Source: Linnemannia schmuckeri
Lineage: Eukaryota; Mortierellomycota; Mortierellomycetes; Mortierellales; Mortierellaceae
Length of the DNA stretch: 64,000 nt
NCBI GenBank assembly: GCA_029449235.1
Contig: JANATG010000005.1
Coordinates: forward strand, 186,001-250,000
Reading direction: 5' to 3'
The translations under genes were made by a program, and so were the position numbers. Below, piece by piece: positions 1 to 10,477 of the stretch. The stretch's first letter is position 1; each line of letters begins with the position of its first letter. The notes under the pieces are model-generated. The model searched no databases. It saw nothing but the letters and a program-made list of their open reading frames with translations, and was not told where the DNA came from.

Positions 1-2489
1 TCTGACATCGCGTCGACTGATTCTGAGGATCGAAGACACAAGTCCGAGAGGGACGCTCTCATAGCTCGTCGTCGCAGCCACCCGGGCTCCCAGACGAGCA
101 GGTCTCAGTTACCCGAGTTTCCAGCTACGCAGCCAGTGGACATAATTACGCCAAGTCAAAAGGTTCTACTCGATGAATCATCACCATCACCACCAGCACG
201 ATCTCCGCCAATACGATCGGTTGAGCCGAAAGACGCTTCTCCAGCTTTCGACAAGGGTTTCTGGCAGGATCAGGGTTACAGCTACGATGTTCCTTCTAAT
301 AACGACCACACCAGCCTTGTCTCACGCAATGGCGGCGCAAGCAACACAGATATTCTCAACGCTACAGCCGGTCGACAGTATTATCCTAGTGATGCAGACG
401 AAAGCGACATTTCTGAGCCAAAGCGCCACCAGCCGTCTCCTCAGGGAAGGAGAGTGGCCAAAGCAGTCAGGACTCGACCTGCGACAGTGTCTCCGGTCTC
501 TAAGAGGATAGCATCGCCAGATTTATTTCAGGATTCAACATTGAAGCGAAATTCAAGGAGGTCTCTGCCGAACAGGAGTTGGAAACAGAATGTCCATCCA
601 GACGAGCAATTAACGGTAGAAACACCTACAGAGAACGATTTAATTGCTGCACAGGATTTACCCATTTCACCATCGCTATCTGCATGGAGAAACTCGCCCC
701 AAGCACACCTTTCGATACCCGACACCCTTTCAGTCCCCAACCAAGACATGTCTGTTTCCGTGAATCAAAAGGAAGCGCCTAACATGGATACCTTGCATGG
801 CCCAGCTGTTGTTGACGATATACAAGAGACGGCGACGGTCAAAAACATACACAAGGATCCGCGCGACGAGTCAGGTGTGGACGACATCGGGGACGAGGCT
901 GTGTTGGATGATTGGCAGGACGAGCTGGTGCTGGATGATTTCTGTGACGACCCTAAGGAGCAGGACCCAGTGGATGAGCCAGATATGGCGAGATCGCACG
1001 ATGCAGCAGATGTGTCTGGGCAAGATTACTACAACGACTTGACGGATGAGGACGACAAAACTATTGAACAGAGGATATTGGAAAAGAAACAGCACCGGAG
1101 GTTGTCTTCCAATCTACGAAAGCAGAAGCCATCGTCGCTTACCCCAACCCCTGCTGACAACTATGCATCAGAGGTGCGAGAAGCCCGGGACTCGGAGGAT
1201 GATCACTCGACATACAAACTTCCCGCCAAGCTACTCTCTCGTATTTCCACCCAACGGCACCAAAAGCAGATGTCCCAGACTGTCTGGAGTGGGGGGATGT
1301 CGTTCCAGTTCAAGAAACGGTCTGTTTTCAGTCCTGGTCTGGAGGGAGCTGCGAGTGCCACTAGCTCGATCCCAGTGTCAAGGGAAGTGTCGGTTCCAGT
1401 GTCAAAGGAGGCCTCGGTCCCAGCGACTGATGGTGAATTGTCACAGGATGAGGCGGAGACCGATCGATTACCGTTTTCACACAAGAATCAGGAAGCGCAT
1501 GCTGGGGGTTCGGAAGCATCGAGGACTCAGGAGCATGACTTTAGCGTCCAGGTCGAAGTGACGAAGACCCTGACTGTCACCGAGTCGAATGAGGCGACAG
1601 TCACTGATGAAGTCAACGCGCTCGTGGCGGTGAAGGGCGAGCTGGAGGACAATGTTGCTGTTGGAGATCCAGAGGAAAAAGATCAGGAGCAATTAAGCAA
1701 GACTGACCAGCGAACGAGTGATACAGCGCAGGATACCCAGGAGGGAGCCCATGTTTCACCAACGGTTGCCCCGCCGTCTGGTACCCCAAAGTCAGTGTTC
1801 GAGCAAGTTACAATAGAGGCGTCAGCACTTTCGTCGGGAGCAGAGCTCAAGGATGTTATGCTGGACTACTACTCCGGAGAGGGCGAGGATGAGTCATCGG
1901 ATAGGCGACAGGAACGAGAGCAGTTGTTGTTGTATCTGCGCGATCTGTACCGCAAAGAGATCCGTATTTTGATGCTGCATGAGCTTGTACCAGCGTTGAG
2001 GTCCATTGATGTTCTGGATGCCTGTAGTGGGGACCTTGAACTGGCTCAGATTCTTATCAGCAAGGGCATGACAGGTAACGTAGAGCAACAATGAGGTTAT
2101 TTTTTTATTTTCTTGCAAGGAGTAAGGTTACCCCGGCATCTAGATACTTACTATGTTTATGTATGTATGTACTCACTCCCTTACTGCACATGTATTCGCT
2201 TCTTTTTGCATTGTCAATAGAGGAAATTGAGGACCGGTTTTGGACGCGGGCAGACGATTACAAACTGTATTCGAGGAAGAACGAGGACGTGGAGAGTCTG
2301 CTTGGGAAGCATTCTGCCATAGAGGTGGTTCATAGGACCACGTACTTGACCAAGACCCGACAGGAAGCCAAGCAGTTCGAGGTGGCCCCCGATGCGATGG
2401 AGAAGTCGGGGTTGTTGAAGCGCGCACGAGGGAGGTTTGGTGGACGAGGGGAGTCCAAGAGACAACGGATTATTGAAGAAGGCCTTTGA
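1..2489 (+). CDS. RAP1: Rap1/TERF2IP-type telomere-binding protein, C-terminal part (5' partial)
   Basis: Two exons: 1-2074 (open from the window edge, so the N-terminus is missing) and 2221-2489, joined by a 146-bp GT-AG intron. The visible N-terminal 650 residues are low-complexity, acidic and S/T-rich (several DxxxLDD runs near nt 880-980). The recognisable part spans the intron: a helical stretch ending in SGDLELAQ...SKG, then the block RFWTRADDYKL, then a short helix ending HSAIEVVHRT. This order is the Rap1 C-terminal (RCT) domain, where a 'WT/S-x-x-D-D' block follows the SGD helix and precedes a KHG-type helix; human RAP1 ends in the same way. In the family, Rap1 sits on telomeric DNA directly or through a TRF-like partner and this domain makes protein contacts. 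The BRCT and Myb domains expected upstream lie outside the window. The basic tail (nt 2415-2489, KRARGRFGGRG) resembles a nuclear localisation signal. Domain assignment is by eye. Confidence 0.72.
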
Positions 2490-3331
2490 TTGATGGCGCG
2501 GCACAGTCATAAAAAGGTTTACCCATAGCTTGTCAAGAAGTATCATGTCAGCAAATGATGATAGCGACGTACGACGCACGATGAAAATGCATATTGCGAC
2601 TTAACGTCGTCGTCCATTGAGTGCAGCCTACAACAACGATAGCGTCTCTTTTGATCCCGACACCATGGGTGTTTATGTGGTTTTTTGTTCTCATCAATTT
2701 GAAGGAAGAAAAAGGTAGATGTACACTTTTTTTGGTGGCGATGGTTTGACACTGGGGAACGAAGCGCTCCCAGTTTGGCACCCAGATTGGGCGTCAGCAT
2801 GTCTCATATGCGGGCAAAACGAACGACAGAGAGAGCACAGAGAAGACAAAAAAAAAACCAAAGCACGAAAGTCCGTTTGGCGCATAAGTGCATGATTGCA
2901 TAATTGAACGTTGTGAACGTGGGGCGGGGACTCTTTCATCCTTATCGTGTGCATTGTCGACATGTCAACATTGTCTGTGGGTAAGAAAAGTACCCGTTCA
3001 GTTGGTACAGTACACCAAGCCACAGCGTCATTCTCTGTCATCTTTTGATCTGGTTTCGTAAGATCCAAAACATACTTTACTCCTCAGAACTACTCTCTCG
3101 CGCTCCCTTTCTTTCTTTCTTTCTTTCTTCTCTCTCTTCTTTTCTTCATTACCTTCCTTCCCTTTCTTTCTTGTTCTTTCTTTTCTTTCACTTTTTACGG
3201 ACGACTATATAATTCCCCATACCACTTCCGCCTTTTTTATACCCTCAGATCAGTCTCATCCACACAAGGACAATAACAACAAGCAACAACAACAAGCAAC
3301 AACAAACAGTCAACCAATAACAGGAAACAAG
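2490..3331. promoter_or_regulatory. Intergenic region and promoter of the GNAT gene
   Basis: No gene is visible. The last 270 bases look like a promoter and leader: a CTTT microsatellite around 3106-3129, a TATA-like ACTATATAATT near 3204-3214, and a CAA-rich, structure-poor leader (about 3270-3310) just before the ATG at 3332. Confidence 0.45.
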
Positions 3332-4039
3332 ATGACAAGCACAGCACCTACCAAGCAAGTCAACACCCGCCCGGAGCACCTAGTCCTCCGCCTGATGACC
3401 GAATCCGACAAACAAGAAGTCGCTTCCCTCTTCGTAAAGACCTTCCGCCGCGAACCCCTCGGCGAATACCATGGTGTCAATCCTGGCGAAGGCGACGATA
3501 TCGCCGCCGTATCCGTCAAAGACCCCGTCTCCTTCGTCGTCGAAGACACTTCTCTCCCCGGCCCTCATCGCCTCATCGCCTTCAGGACGAGTTGCATTTA
3601 TACTGCAGAGGCGTTGAAGGCCAAAGAGGACAAGATTGCAGCGGAGGGACATGGCGATGCAATCCAGGCGATCCTCAACCGGATGACAGAACTCTGGCTC
3701 GCAAAGTCGACCGTCTTCAAGACCAACCCTTCCGCCAAAGTCATGAAGTTTATTGCGTTGGGTGTCGATACCGGATATGAGGGTAAAGGTTTGGCGAAGG
3801 ATTTGTTGAAGGCTTCGATGGATAAGGCGGTGGAAACAGGATGTGATGCGGTGACGGTTGTTGCGAGCGCGTTTGCGACGCAGCATTTGTTTGCAAACCG
3901 GTTGGGATTTGAGTTGATGGGAAGGGTTAGGTACTCAGAATTCAGCTGGGTGAATGAGAAGACTGGGAAAGAGGAGCGACCCTTCGAGAATCTGGTCAAT
4001 CCCGAGTTCTTGGAGGTTTATGAGAAGAAACTCGTCTAA
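3332..4039 (+). CDS. GNAT-family N-acetyltransferase
   Basis: A single-exon gene of 235 aa. The ATG follows a CAA-rich leader and an AAG context, and there is no earlier in-frame Met. The N-terminus has the LRLMTESDKQEVASLF pattern of GNAT beta1-alpha1 ('R..t.sD...v..l'). The acetyl-CoA loop (motif A) is seen as ALGVDTGYEGKGLAKDLL around residues 147-164, a version of the family's V-x-x-x-x-R/Q-x-x-G-x-G/A motif. Motif B follows as AFATQHLFANRLGFELMGRVRY. The family moves acetyl from acetyl-CoA to an amine. The layout is like the arylalkylamine/polyamine-type cytosolic enzymes, but the acceptor cannot be read from the sequence. No signal peptide is seen. Codon use is GC-rich in the third position, as in a well-expressed fungal gene. 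Confidence 0.8.
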   Translation: MTSTAPTKQVNTRPEHLVLRLMTESDKQEVASLFVKTFRREPLGEYHGVNPGEGDDIAAVSVKDPVSFVVEDTSLPGPHRLIAFRTSCIYTAEALKAKEDKIAAEGHGDAIQAILNRMTELWLAKSTVFKTNPSAKVMKFIALGVDTGYEGKGLAKDLLKASMDKAVETGCDAVTVVASAFATQHLFANRLGFELMGRVRYSEFSWVNEKTGKEERPFENLVNPEFLEVYEKKLV

Positions 4040-4313
4040 GGTCGCCTTGGTCAAAGAATATAGGATACGGAGAACAGGACACAGGACATGGAACATAGAA
4101 CAAGGATGGGGAAGGATGCTAGGGATGATAGGATCGAGAAGAAGGAGGAGGCGAATGATCCCTAGGACAAATAGCCGTCGGACTAACAGGAGAGCTATCT
4201 ACGAGAACGAGAACGGCAAAGGCAACGAGCCCCATTGGAAGGTGGAGGAGGAAGAGATGTGGAGCTCGGTCGCTCGTTCTTTTGTTGTTACACACTCCAC
4301 TCCGTAGTCAATA
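4040..4313. other. 3' flank of the GNAT gene
   Basis: Purine-rich 3' flank between the GNAT stop and the left end of the Harbinger element. No gene is visible; small ORFs here are shadows. Confidence 0.5.
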
Positions 4314-4336
4314 GGGGGTTTCAAACCTTGACATTT
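4314..4336 (+). repeat. Left terminal inverted repeat of the Harbinger element
   Basis: 23 bp beginning GGGGGTTTCAAACC and ending GACATTT. It is a perfect reverse complement of 7449-7471. Confidence 0.9.
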
Positions 4337-4466
4337 CGTGGCTTACTTTCAAACATGGAAGGCTTGCAAATTAAGCTTGCCTACCCTCACAAGGCTTACT
4401 TACAAACGCTTCAGCTCGAGGGCTAGTGTGTTTCGAAATAAGCCCCAAAATGATAAACTACAAGCC

Positions 4467-4540
4467 TTTTTTTTTTTTTTTTTTTTTTTTTTGTTTTTTT
4501 GTTTTTTTGTTTTTTTGTTTTTTTGTTTTTTTGTTTTTTG
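4467..4540 (+). repeat. Poly-T tract followed by (GTTTTTTT)n microsatellite
   Basis: 26 T residues (4467-4492), then six GTTTTTTT-type units to 4540. The tract lies between the left end of the transposon and the transposase ATG. The transposase frame stays open through it, but the start was placed after it because the tract would encode only phenylalanine-rich sequence. Confidence 0.9.
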
Positions 4541-4572
4541 TACAAACGTCACCAATACGGGGCAACACCTTA

Positions 4573-5874
4573 ATGCCCTACAAATCCGAACGCCAACAAC
4601 TCCTTTCGGAAGTGGAGACTCTCATCATGCTCCTGGACATGGACGACGAAGAAGAAGAAGCAGAAGAACTGTATCATCTTTACCAATGCCTCTTACTCTC
4701 GCGATATGTTTCTGAGAGAGCAATAACAAAACGACCACCCCATTACCTTACAGAGAGGTTCCCAAACCTCACGACTAATGAGTTTCGGTCGATGTTCAGG
4801 ACAACACCAGCAGGATTCTCGGCTCTTTTAGACAAGATAAAAGAACACTCGGTCTTCTCCAACAACTCTACCTGCAAGCAAGCACACCCTTCCTTGCAGT
4901 TGGCTGTCGCCTTGACTCGGCTCGGTATCAATGGAACCGGAGCAAGTGTCAGTAAGATACAGGCAATTTTCGGCGTTGGTACCGGAACCGCAACAGTGTA
5001 CACCAATCGCGTTATTCAAGCATTATGGGACATACGCAAGGATTGGGTTGTTTGGCCTGGCGCCGAGAGAAGAAAGGAGATCGGACGAGTTATGAGAATG
5101 GAGGGTTTTCCCAACTGCGTAGGATTTATTGACGGGACAACTATTCCTCTCTCGCAGAAGCCTTCGATTGACGGTGAAGTGTACTTCGATCGCAAGAAAA
5201 GGTATACATGCGATTGCAAAGTCTAACATAATGTCATTAACCATGACAATATTCTAACGTCTTTCTTTAAAAGATACTCTGTTGCTATGCAGGTTGTGTG
5301 TGATGTAGACAAGCGCATTATTGCAATGCATGTTGGTTGTCCAGGATCTTGCGCCGACTCCACAGTTTTCAAACGGATGCCTCCCTACCTGCAACCTCGC
5401 CGATTTTTTTCACCCGGCGAATACCTTCTTGCCGATTCAGCATACAAACTCTCAAGGACTTGTATACCCTCCTACAAGGCTCCAGCAGCGAACAGGCAAG
5501 AGAACAAGGAGTTCAACTATTGTGTCGCCAAATCTCGCGTAAGGAATGAGCACTGTATCGGGGTTCTCAAGTCCCGCTGGAGTTCTCTGCAGCAGATGAG
5601 ACAACAGATTCGATCAGTAGCAGATATGCAGATACTCACTCGATGGGTAACAGCATGCTGTGTGCTCCATAACATGCTTGCTCGCCTCGGTGATGCATGG
5701 GAGGAAATGTATCTCGAGGATGATGTATATGAACAAGCTTGCAACAACGGCGAGGCGGACCCCATTGATGAAGGTCTATCGAATCAAGATGCACATCATT
5801 TCAGAGAGGCGTTGAAGAAAACAACCCTTGAGACAAATTACAATCGTGGAGTTCTGCCAATGCGATATAATTAA
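4573..5874 (+). CDS. PIF/Harbinger transposase (HARBI1-like DDE nuclease)
   Basis: Two exons, 4573-5201 and 5274-5874, with a 72-bp GT-AG intron whose removal gives KKRYSVAMQVVCD and a 409-aa protein. The start is the first Met after the T-rich tract. The N-terminal part (about residues 60-150) is the helical Harbinger leader with an HTH-like stretch (SVSKIQAIFGVGTGTATVY). The DDE core follows: Asp187 in GFIDGTTI, Asp238 in GSCADSTVF and Glu302 in RNEHCIGVLKSRW, with LLADSAYKL between the last two. These are the conserved blocks of the DDE_Tnp_4 family. The protein cuts and re-joins element ends in the nucleus and in this family needs a Myb-like partner, encoded here on the opposite strand. 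The stop codons of the two genes are separated by only 3 bp. No internal stops or missing catalytic residues were seen. Confidence 0.88.
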
Positions 5875-5877
5875 AAT

Positions 5878-6583
5878 TTATTCTCGACGTGTCAGAGCAT
5901 TGATGAATGATTCGACTTGCTCTTTCGACATGCCTTTCTCCAATGCTGCCTGTGCAAAAATCAATCTTTGACACATTATTTTCGCTTCCCACTGTGACTC
6001 TTGGCTCCTCGCGTCCAGCTCTAGCCTCCTCGTCTCTCTAGCCTCCTTTCTCTCTTCCAGCTCCAGTCTCCTCGTCTCCCTTGCATCCTCCAGCTCCAGT
6101 TTCCTCTTCTCCGACTCCAGTCTCTCCATCTCCAGCTCAAGTTTCTTGGCTTCTATAGTTTCGAAAGCTATGTATAAAAATTATTATTAGGTACTGTCAA
6201 TGTCGCTGCATAACAATACTAATTCGCAATGTGCAAAGTCCTACCTGATGCTTTCCTCGATAGAGCTTGCTCGTAAGTCCCGACAATCGATCGCCTCGAC
6301 ACTTCAGGAGAAGAGCTCGGCTCGAGAGTTGGTGGTTTTTTGCGTCGATCTGTTGCTCGAAAACGTTTGTTGGAAACCTGTGACTCTGTATCTGTCTGCT
6401 GGCGTTTCGGCACCCGCTGAATGACTGGTGATGAAATGGAAAGTATGCTTATTTCATCGCCATCAATGACGTTGGTGTCTCTCGCAAACGCGTCCTGCTT
6501 ATCGGCATTCCCGTCTTGGGTACATGCGAGGACTGCATCACCATCCTCCAGACCGCCTACTGCCTCCTCCTCCTCCTCCTCCT

Positions 6584-6615
<32 letters not shown>

Positions 6616-7286
6616 CCTTCTTCCTCCTCTTCTTCCTCTTCCTCTGCTATCAATCGACGTCGGCGTTGAGGGGCTGGGGCTGTGCCGGACTCCTGGTGCT
6701 CTTCCTGCTCTCGATCTTCTGTATCGGCACAACAAGCCTCCATAAGCGGAGTAACATTTGCTCGATGTCCAAAAAGCGCATCCATTCTGGCATAACAGGT
6801 GCACATACTCTCTAACTTCTGTGCCACTGTGTATACCCCGTTCCTGTTATCTTCATCTGTGACACCAAAGCCAGTGGAGTTCCCCTTTGTCTTGGTGTTG
6901 GTGAAAATCTTCATAAACCGCTGGAACCGCTCTCGCATATTCTTCCCGTTGATTTTGAGCCTCCCTTTACTCTGCTTGGACACGGCGTCAGCTAAGGTCG
7001 CGTATCCACGATTCCTAGACTTGTTGGGCTGTCCGACAGTTGTTTGTCCGCTGGAGCCGAAAACCGATGTGAAGTTGGGGACGTGTTCCAGCCATGAGAC
7101 AATGAACTCCAAGTCTTGTTTCGTAAAACGTTCATTTGATGACTTTCCAGACGGCTTCTTTGCTGGCCGTGCTTGTTTCTTAAAGACGGTGGTGTTTGGA
7201 TCCGCGATGGCAACCGTGTCCTGTTCATCTTCAGGATGCGACGATGAAAGCGGCTGAAGAAAAGTGCTAGATGATAATTCGGCCAT
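5878..7286 (-). CDS. Harbinger-associated Myb/SANT-like protein
   Basis: Minus strand, two exons: 7286-6245 and 6167-5878, with a 77-bp intron; the join gives KASAFETIEAKK and a 443-aa protein. Residues about 50-170 form a Myb/SANT-like DNA-binding region (ERFTKQDLEFIVSWLEHVPNF, then GKNMRERFQRFMKIF). A very long glutamate run follows, coded by a GAG/GAA microsatellite (plus-strand 6555-6655), then a nuclear-looking basic region (NKRFRATDRRKKP) and a C-terminal charged coiled coil with the repeated unit ARETRRLELxxR. In PIF/Harbinger elements such a second protein binds the transposase and the element ends and brings the transposase to the nucleus. Its placement inside the terminal repeats, convergent with the transposase, supports that role. 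The family call rests on context and the Trp/aromatic pattern. Confidence 0.72.
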
Positions 7287-7448
7287 TATGTACAGAGTTA
7301 TGTGGTGCAGAGAAATTATTTTTTTCTTTTGTGGATACCAGCCTTAAAAAAAACAAGAGCAAGCCAACATTTACGTCGTATATTGAAGACCTGTTAAGGC
7401 TTGTCTAAGCCACATTTTAGCTGCAAATTAGGGCTTATTTTTTTTTGC

Positions 7449-7471
7449 AAATGTCAAGGTTTGAAACCCCC
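7449..7471 (-). repeat. Right terminal inverted repeat of the Harbinger element
   Basis: 23 bp ending in GAAACCCCC, the perfect reverse complement of the left end at 4314-4336. Confidence 0.9.
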
Positions 7472-7592
7472 AAATGTTTATTTATTCTTCTTCCACATCC
7501 ATCCTACAACTTAGACATACATACACATCATGCATGCAGATCAAATACATACTTCTTTTTGCTTTTGATTTGTTTGATTTGTTTGGCTTGAT

Positions 7593-7623
<31 letters not shown>

Positions 7624-8090
7624 CTTGGCTGATCCGGAGAAATTTTAAGCGGTGCCGAAGAACAATGAGGCAGAACGAGGCGGAGCAATGGCAGTGGTGG
7701 ATTATGGTCGCAGCACGCACAAACATACACAAACACGCACACACCGGGGGAATGAGTGGCTGGTTTATACTTTTTTTGCCTTTCTCTTTTTGTTTGTTTG
7801 GGCTCGTGCGAAGTGATGAATGAAGGGATGCTTAATCATCCACAGGCTCGGCCACGGCGTGTCCCTTTCCGTTCCTCTCTTTCTTCGTTGTTTTGTTTGA
7901 TCATCGCCGTCGAAGGAGAGGAATATAAAAGGAGGGGCAGAGACTCTTCACTTCTTTCTTTCTTCACCCACACAAACCAACCAACAAAGAACAACCAACA
8001 GCAACGACAACCAGCAACCGTCTTGCATCATCACCACCACCACCACTTCTTACAACAACTACATTCAAACAATCTACAAACAAGAATAGG
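7472..8090 (+). promoter_or_regulatory. Intergenic region and promoter of the PRXL2-type gene
   Basis: Contains a 30-base poly-T tract (7594-7623). A clear TATA box, TATAAAA at 7924-7930, is followed by a CAA/ACC-rich leader up to the ATG at 8091. No gene is seen. Confidence 0.55.
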
Positions 8091-9565
8091 ATGTCGATCG
8101 CACAAAAGACGAAGACGAACTACACTGACATCAGAGACATTTCCTTGGTCGATTTCTTGGACGTTGACACCGAACGCACTTTGCCCGCGCATGAGCTATG
8201 GAAGGATCAGGCCACTATCGTCATCGGTATGTTACTCCTTTGTTTTTGTCTCCCCTTTACTTTCTAGCGGAGTAGTTGAAGATGGATTAGAGCACAGACA
8301 CCCGCTGAAATGCCTCTTGCTCCACCATGGTCAAAATGAGCGCCTATCTCTGTTATACTCCCTGCCCTAACCCTCTTCTTTTGTTTGTTTTGCTGATATT
8401 TGGTGTAGTGATTCGTCGCCCTGGATGCCAATTCTGTCGCGAGGAGGCCCGCATCTTTGACGCCCAACGCCAGATCATCGAGAACGACATGGTACACAAA
8501 ACTCTCTTCTCCCACCGTCTTCATCCTTTCGTCATGAATTCATCATTTAAGCTCACGGTTAAGATTCTAACGCTTGATTTTCTGGCTTTCTTCACCCTAT
8601 CGATAAACAACAAAAACGACTAAATCAAATAGGGTATCAAGATGGTGTGTATTGTGCACGAGAGGGAGGGTGCGGACGAATTCCAAAAGGAGTTCTGGCA
8701 TGGGAAGGTCTATCATGACCGTGCCAAGGACTTTTACAAGGCTCTTGGGTAAGTAGGCCGGAGGGGATCCTTTTGTTCACATGCCGCTGCTGCGCCGGAT
8801 GCTGATGCTGATGATGATACTGATCATTATGATGGCGACGATGCACCGTTTTCATCCGTTTCCTTAATCACTGTTGTCTACTCCTTGAAGACGCTTAAAC
8901 TAATCTTTGTTAATTGGCATCTTTGTTTACCTTCTATGTAGAAACGGTCGTCTGCGAACGGGAGGATGGGAACAGTTGGCCCGTCCTTCGTTTTGGGGAA
9001 GCTTGATCCGTAACAAACGGTCTGGCGTCAAAGGCAACTTTATCGGCGACGGGAGGTAAGCTGCCAACTACATATGCATTATCATCCTTTCTTTTTGCTC
9101 TGTTTATATGTTGCTCTCTCGGTTTTGTTTCTCATGTCTTGCCTAAATGTAGTCAGCATGCAAGGGTCCAAAACATTTTCCAGTTACATTTTTTTTTTCA
9201 CACGCATCGATTGAGACCCTATGCTAACACCTGGTCCCCCATCCCTTCTTCCTCATTACAAAAAAATTAGCATCCTGGGAGGCCTGCTGCTGGTCCAACA
9301 AGGAGACCAAGGACTGGCATACGAACACATCGAGAAGGTCTGGGGGGACATTGCGCGTGCAGACCGTGTCCTGGAGGCTGCCAGTCGGGTCTCGGGAGTG
9401 GCCATCAACAAGGAAAAGGTTTTGAAGGCACAGAAGGAGCACCGTACACTGCATGAGAAGATGCAGGCTTCTCCTTTGGCCGCTGGAAAGGGGCGTACTC
9501 AGGAAGGGTCATCCTCTTCGGCGTGTGCTTTGCCTACTCAGGAGGCCCAACAGCAGCAGCAATAG
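8091..9565 (+). CDS. Peroxiredoxin-like 2 (AhpC/TSA-2, PRXL2/FAM213) family protein
   Basis: Five exons: 8091-8226, 8409-8491, 8633-8748, 8942-9055, 9271-9565; all joins are GT-AG and keep frame, giving 247 aa. The thioredoxin-fold core holds the family signature RRPGCQFCREEA with a CxxC at Cys52/Cys55. It is followed by MVCIVHE, then EFWHGKVYHDRAKDFYKALG and WGSLIRNKRSGVKGNFIGDGSILGG, which match the AhpC/TSA-2 layout. Members are thought to act as thiol-dependent antioxidants or prostamide-synthase-like reductases; the substrate here is unknown. There is no signal peptide, so it is probably cytosolic. The C-terminal 40 residues are low complexity and end in glutamines. The gene is tandem with, and 912 bp upstream of, the carboxypeptidase gene. 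Confidence 0.85.
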
Positions 9566-10477
9566 TAGCAAGTTGTTTGAGTCCAAGGCTGATGAAGCTG
9601 TGTTGCAGCCTTCTGGATAGCATCTTTGGTCCACAATGAATACGAAACTCTAGCATAAACAAAAGAGCAAATACAAATACGATAATGAACATGAGTAAAT
9701 GAATAAACAAACAAATTGCACACTGACAATTGCGCTGGGACCGTAGTGGTAATGAGATGGGTATGTGAAAATAGGCGCCACAATGGTACTCGGTAACACA
9801 ACGCCGCAGTAAACCGAATGGACTCCTTTCTTCTGCGAAGTTTCTTGGCAATGAAGGTGCGAGCATTGTTCAAGAAGTTGAGCCGACTTGAGACAGTGTC
9901 CGTGGGTTTTTGCAAGGTGGCATGGACGCTTGCTTACCCATTGGAATGTCGCTTCTATACCCTTTCTGACTCCATTTGCTTGTCCCCTTGCCTTTGTTGT
10001 GGAACTCTTCTTGTTACAGGATGTTTTGCTATTTCTTTTCCTTGCGAGAATTCTAGCGACGTGCTTGGTAGCCATCACAGATGTGTGCATTGTCATGGAC
10101 AGAAGAAGAAAAAGAAGAGATGGGATAGATAGAGCGCAGGAGATGGACCCGCGCGTTTTTGTTTCTGTTGTGGGTTGAGCAGACGGGGTAGATTGCATTT
10201 GCGTGCCATATTAGGAAAAGAAAGCAAATGCGGTCATTGTTCAGACCGTGCCTTTGCTTCATGCCTGCTCACATCCACCTGCACTCCCCCACTCGACTTT
10301 TCCTTGACTGGTTTCTGTATTCTCTTCTCCATTTCACTCGCTCATTACATTCATCTTTCTTCTCTTCTCTTTTCTTTTTTCTTTTTTCTCTTCTTTCTTT
10401 GTTCCTCTCCAACCTTCCCTTCCTCCCCTCCCCTCCCTTTCCCTCCACTCCAACACACACTCCAACTTCCTATCATC
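9566..10477. promoter_or_regulatory. Intergenic region upstream of carboxypeptidase Y
   Basis: No gene is recognisable. The last 150 bases are a strongly pyrimidine-rich leader (TCTTTTCTTTT and CCCTCCCCTCC patches), typical of fungal 5' leaders, directly before the ATG at 10478. Confidence 0.4.

Larger units (their letters stand above)
4314..7471. mobile_element. PIF/Harbinger-type DNA transposon, apparently complete
   Basis: The unit is 3158 bp, bounded by perfect 23-bp terminal inverted repeats starting GGGGGTTTCAAACC. It carries a DDE transposase gene (plus strand, 4573-5874) and a Myb/SANT-like gene (minus strand, 5878-7286), the two-gene layout that defines PIF/Harbinger. A second, subterminal inverted match is AAATAAGCCC at 4436-4445 against GGGCTTATTT at 7431-7440. 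The target-site duplication is unclear. The family usually makes a 3-bp TWA duplication; here the bases touching the repeats are ATA (4311-4313) and AAA (7472-7474). A direct AAT is present at 4310-4312 and 7473-7475 if one extra A belongs to each end. Both genes are open with consistent introns, so the copy may be young or active. Confidence 0.85.
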
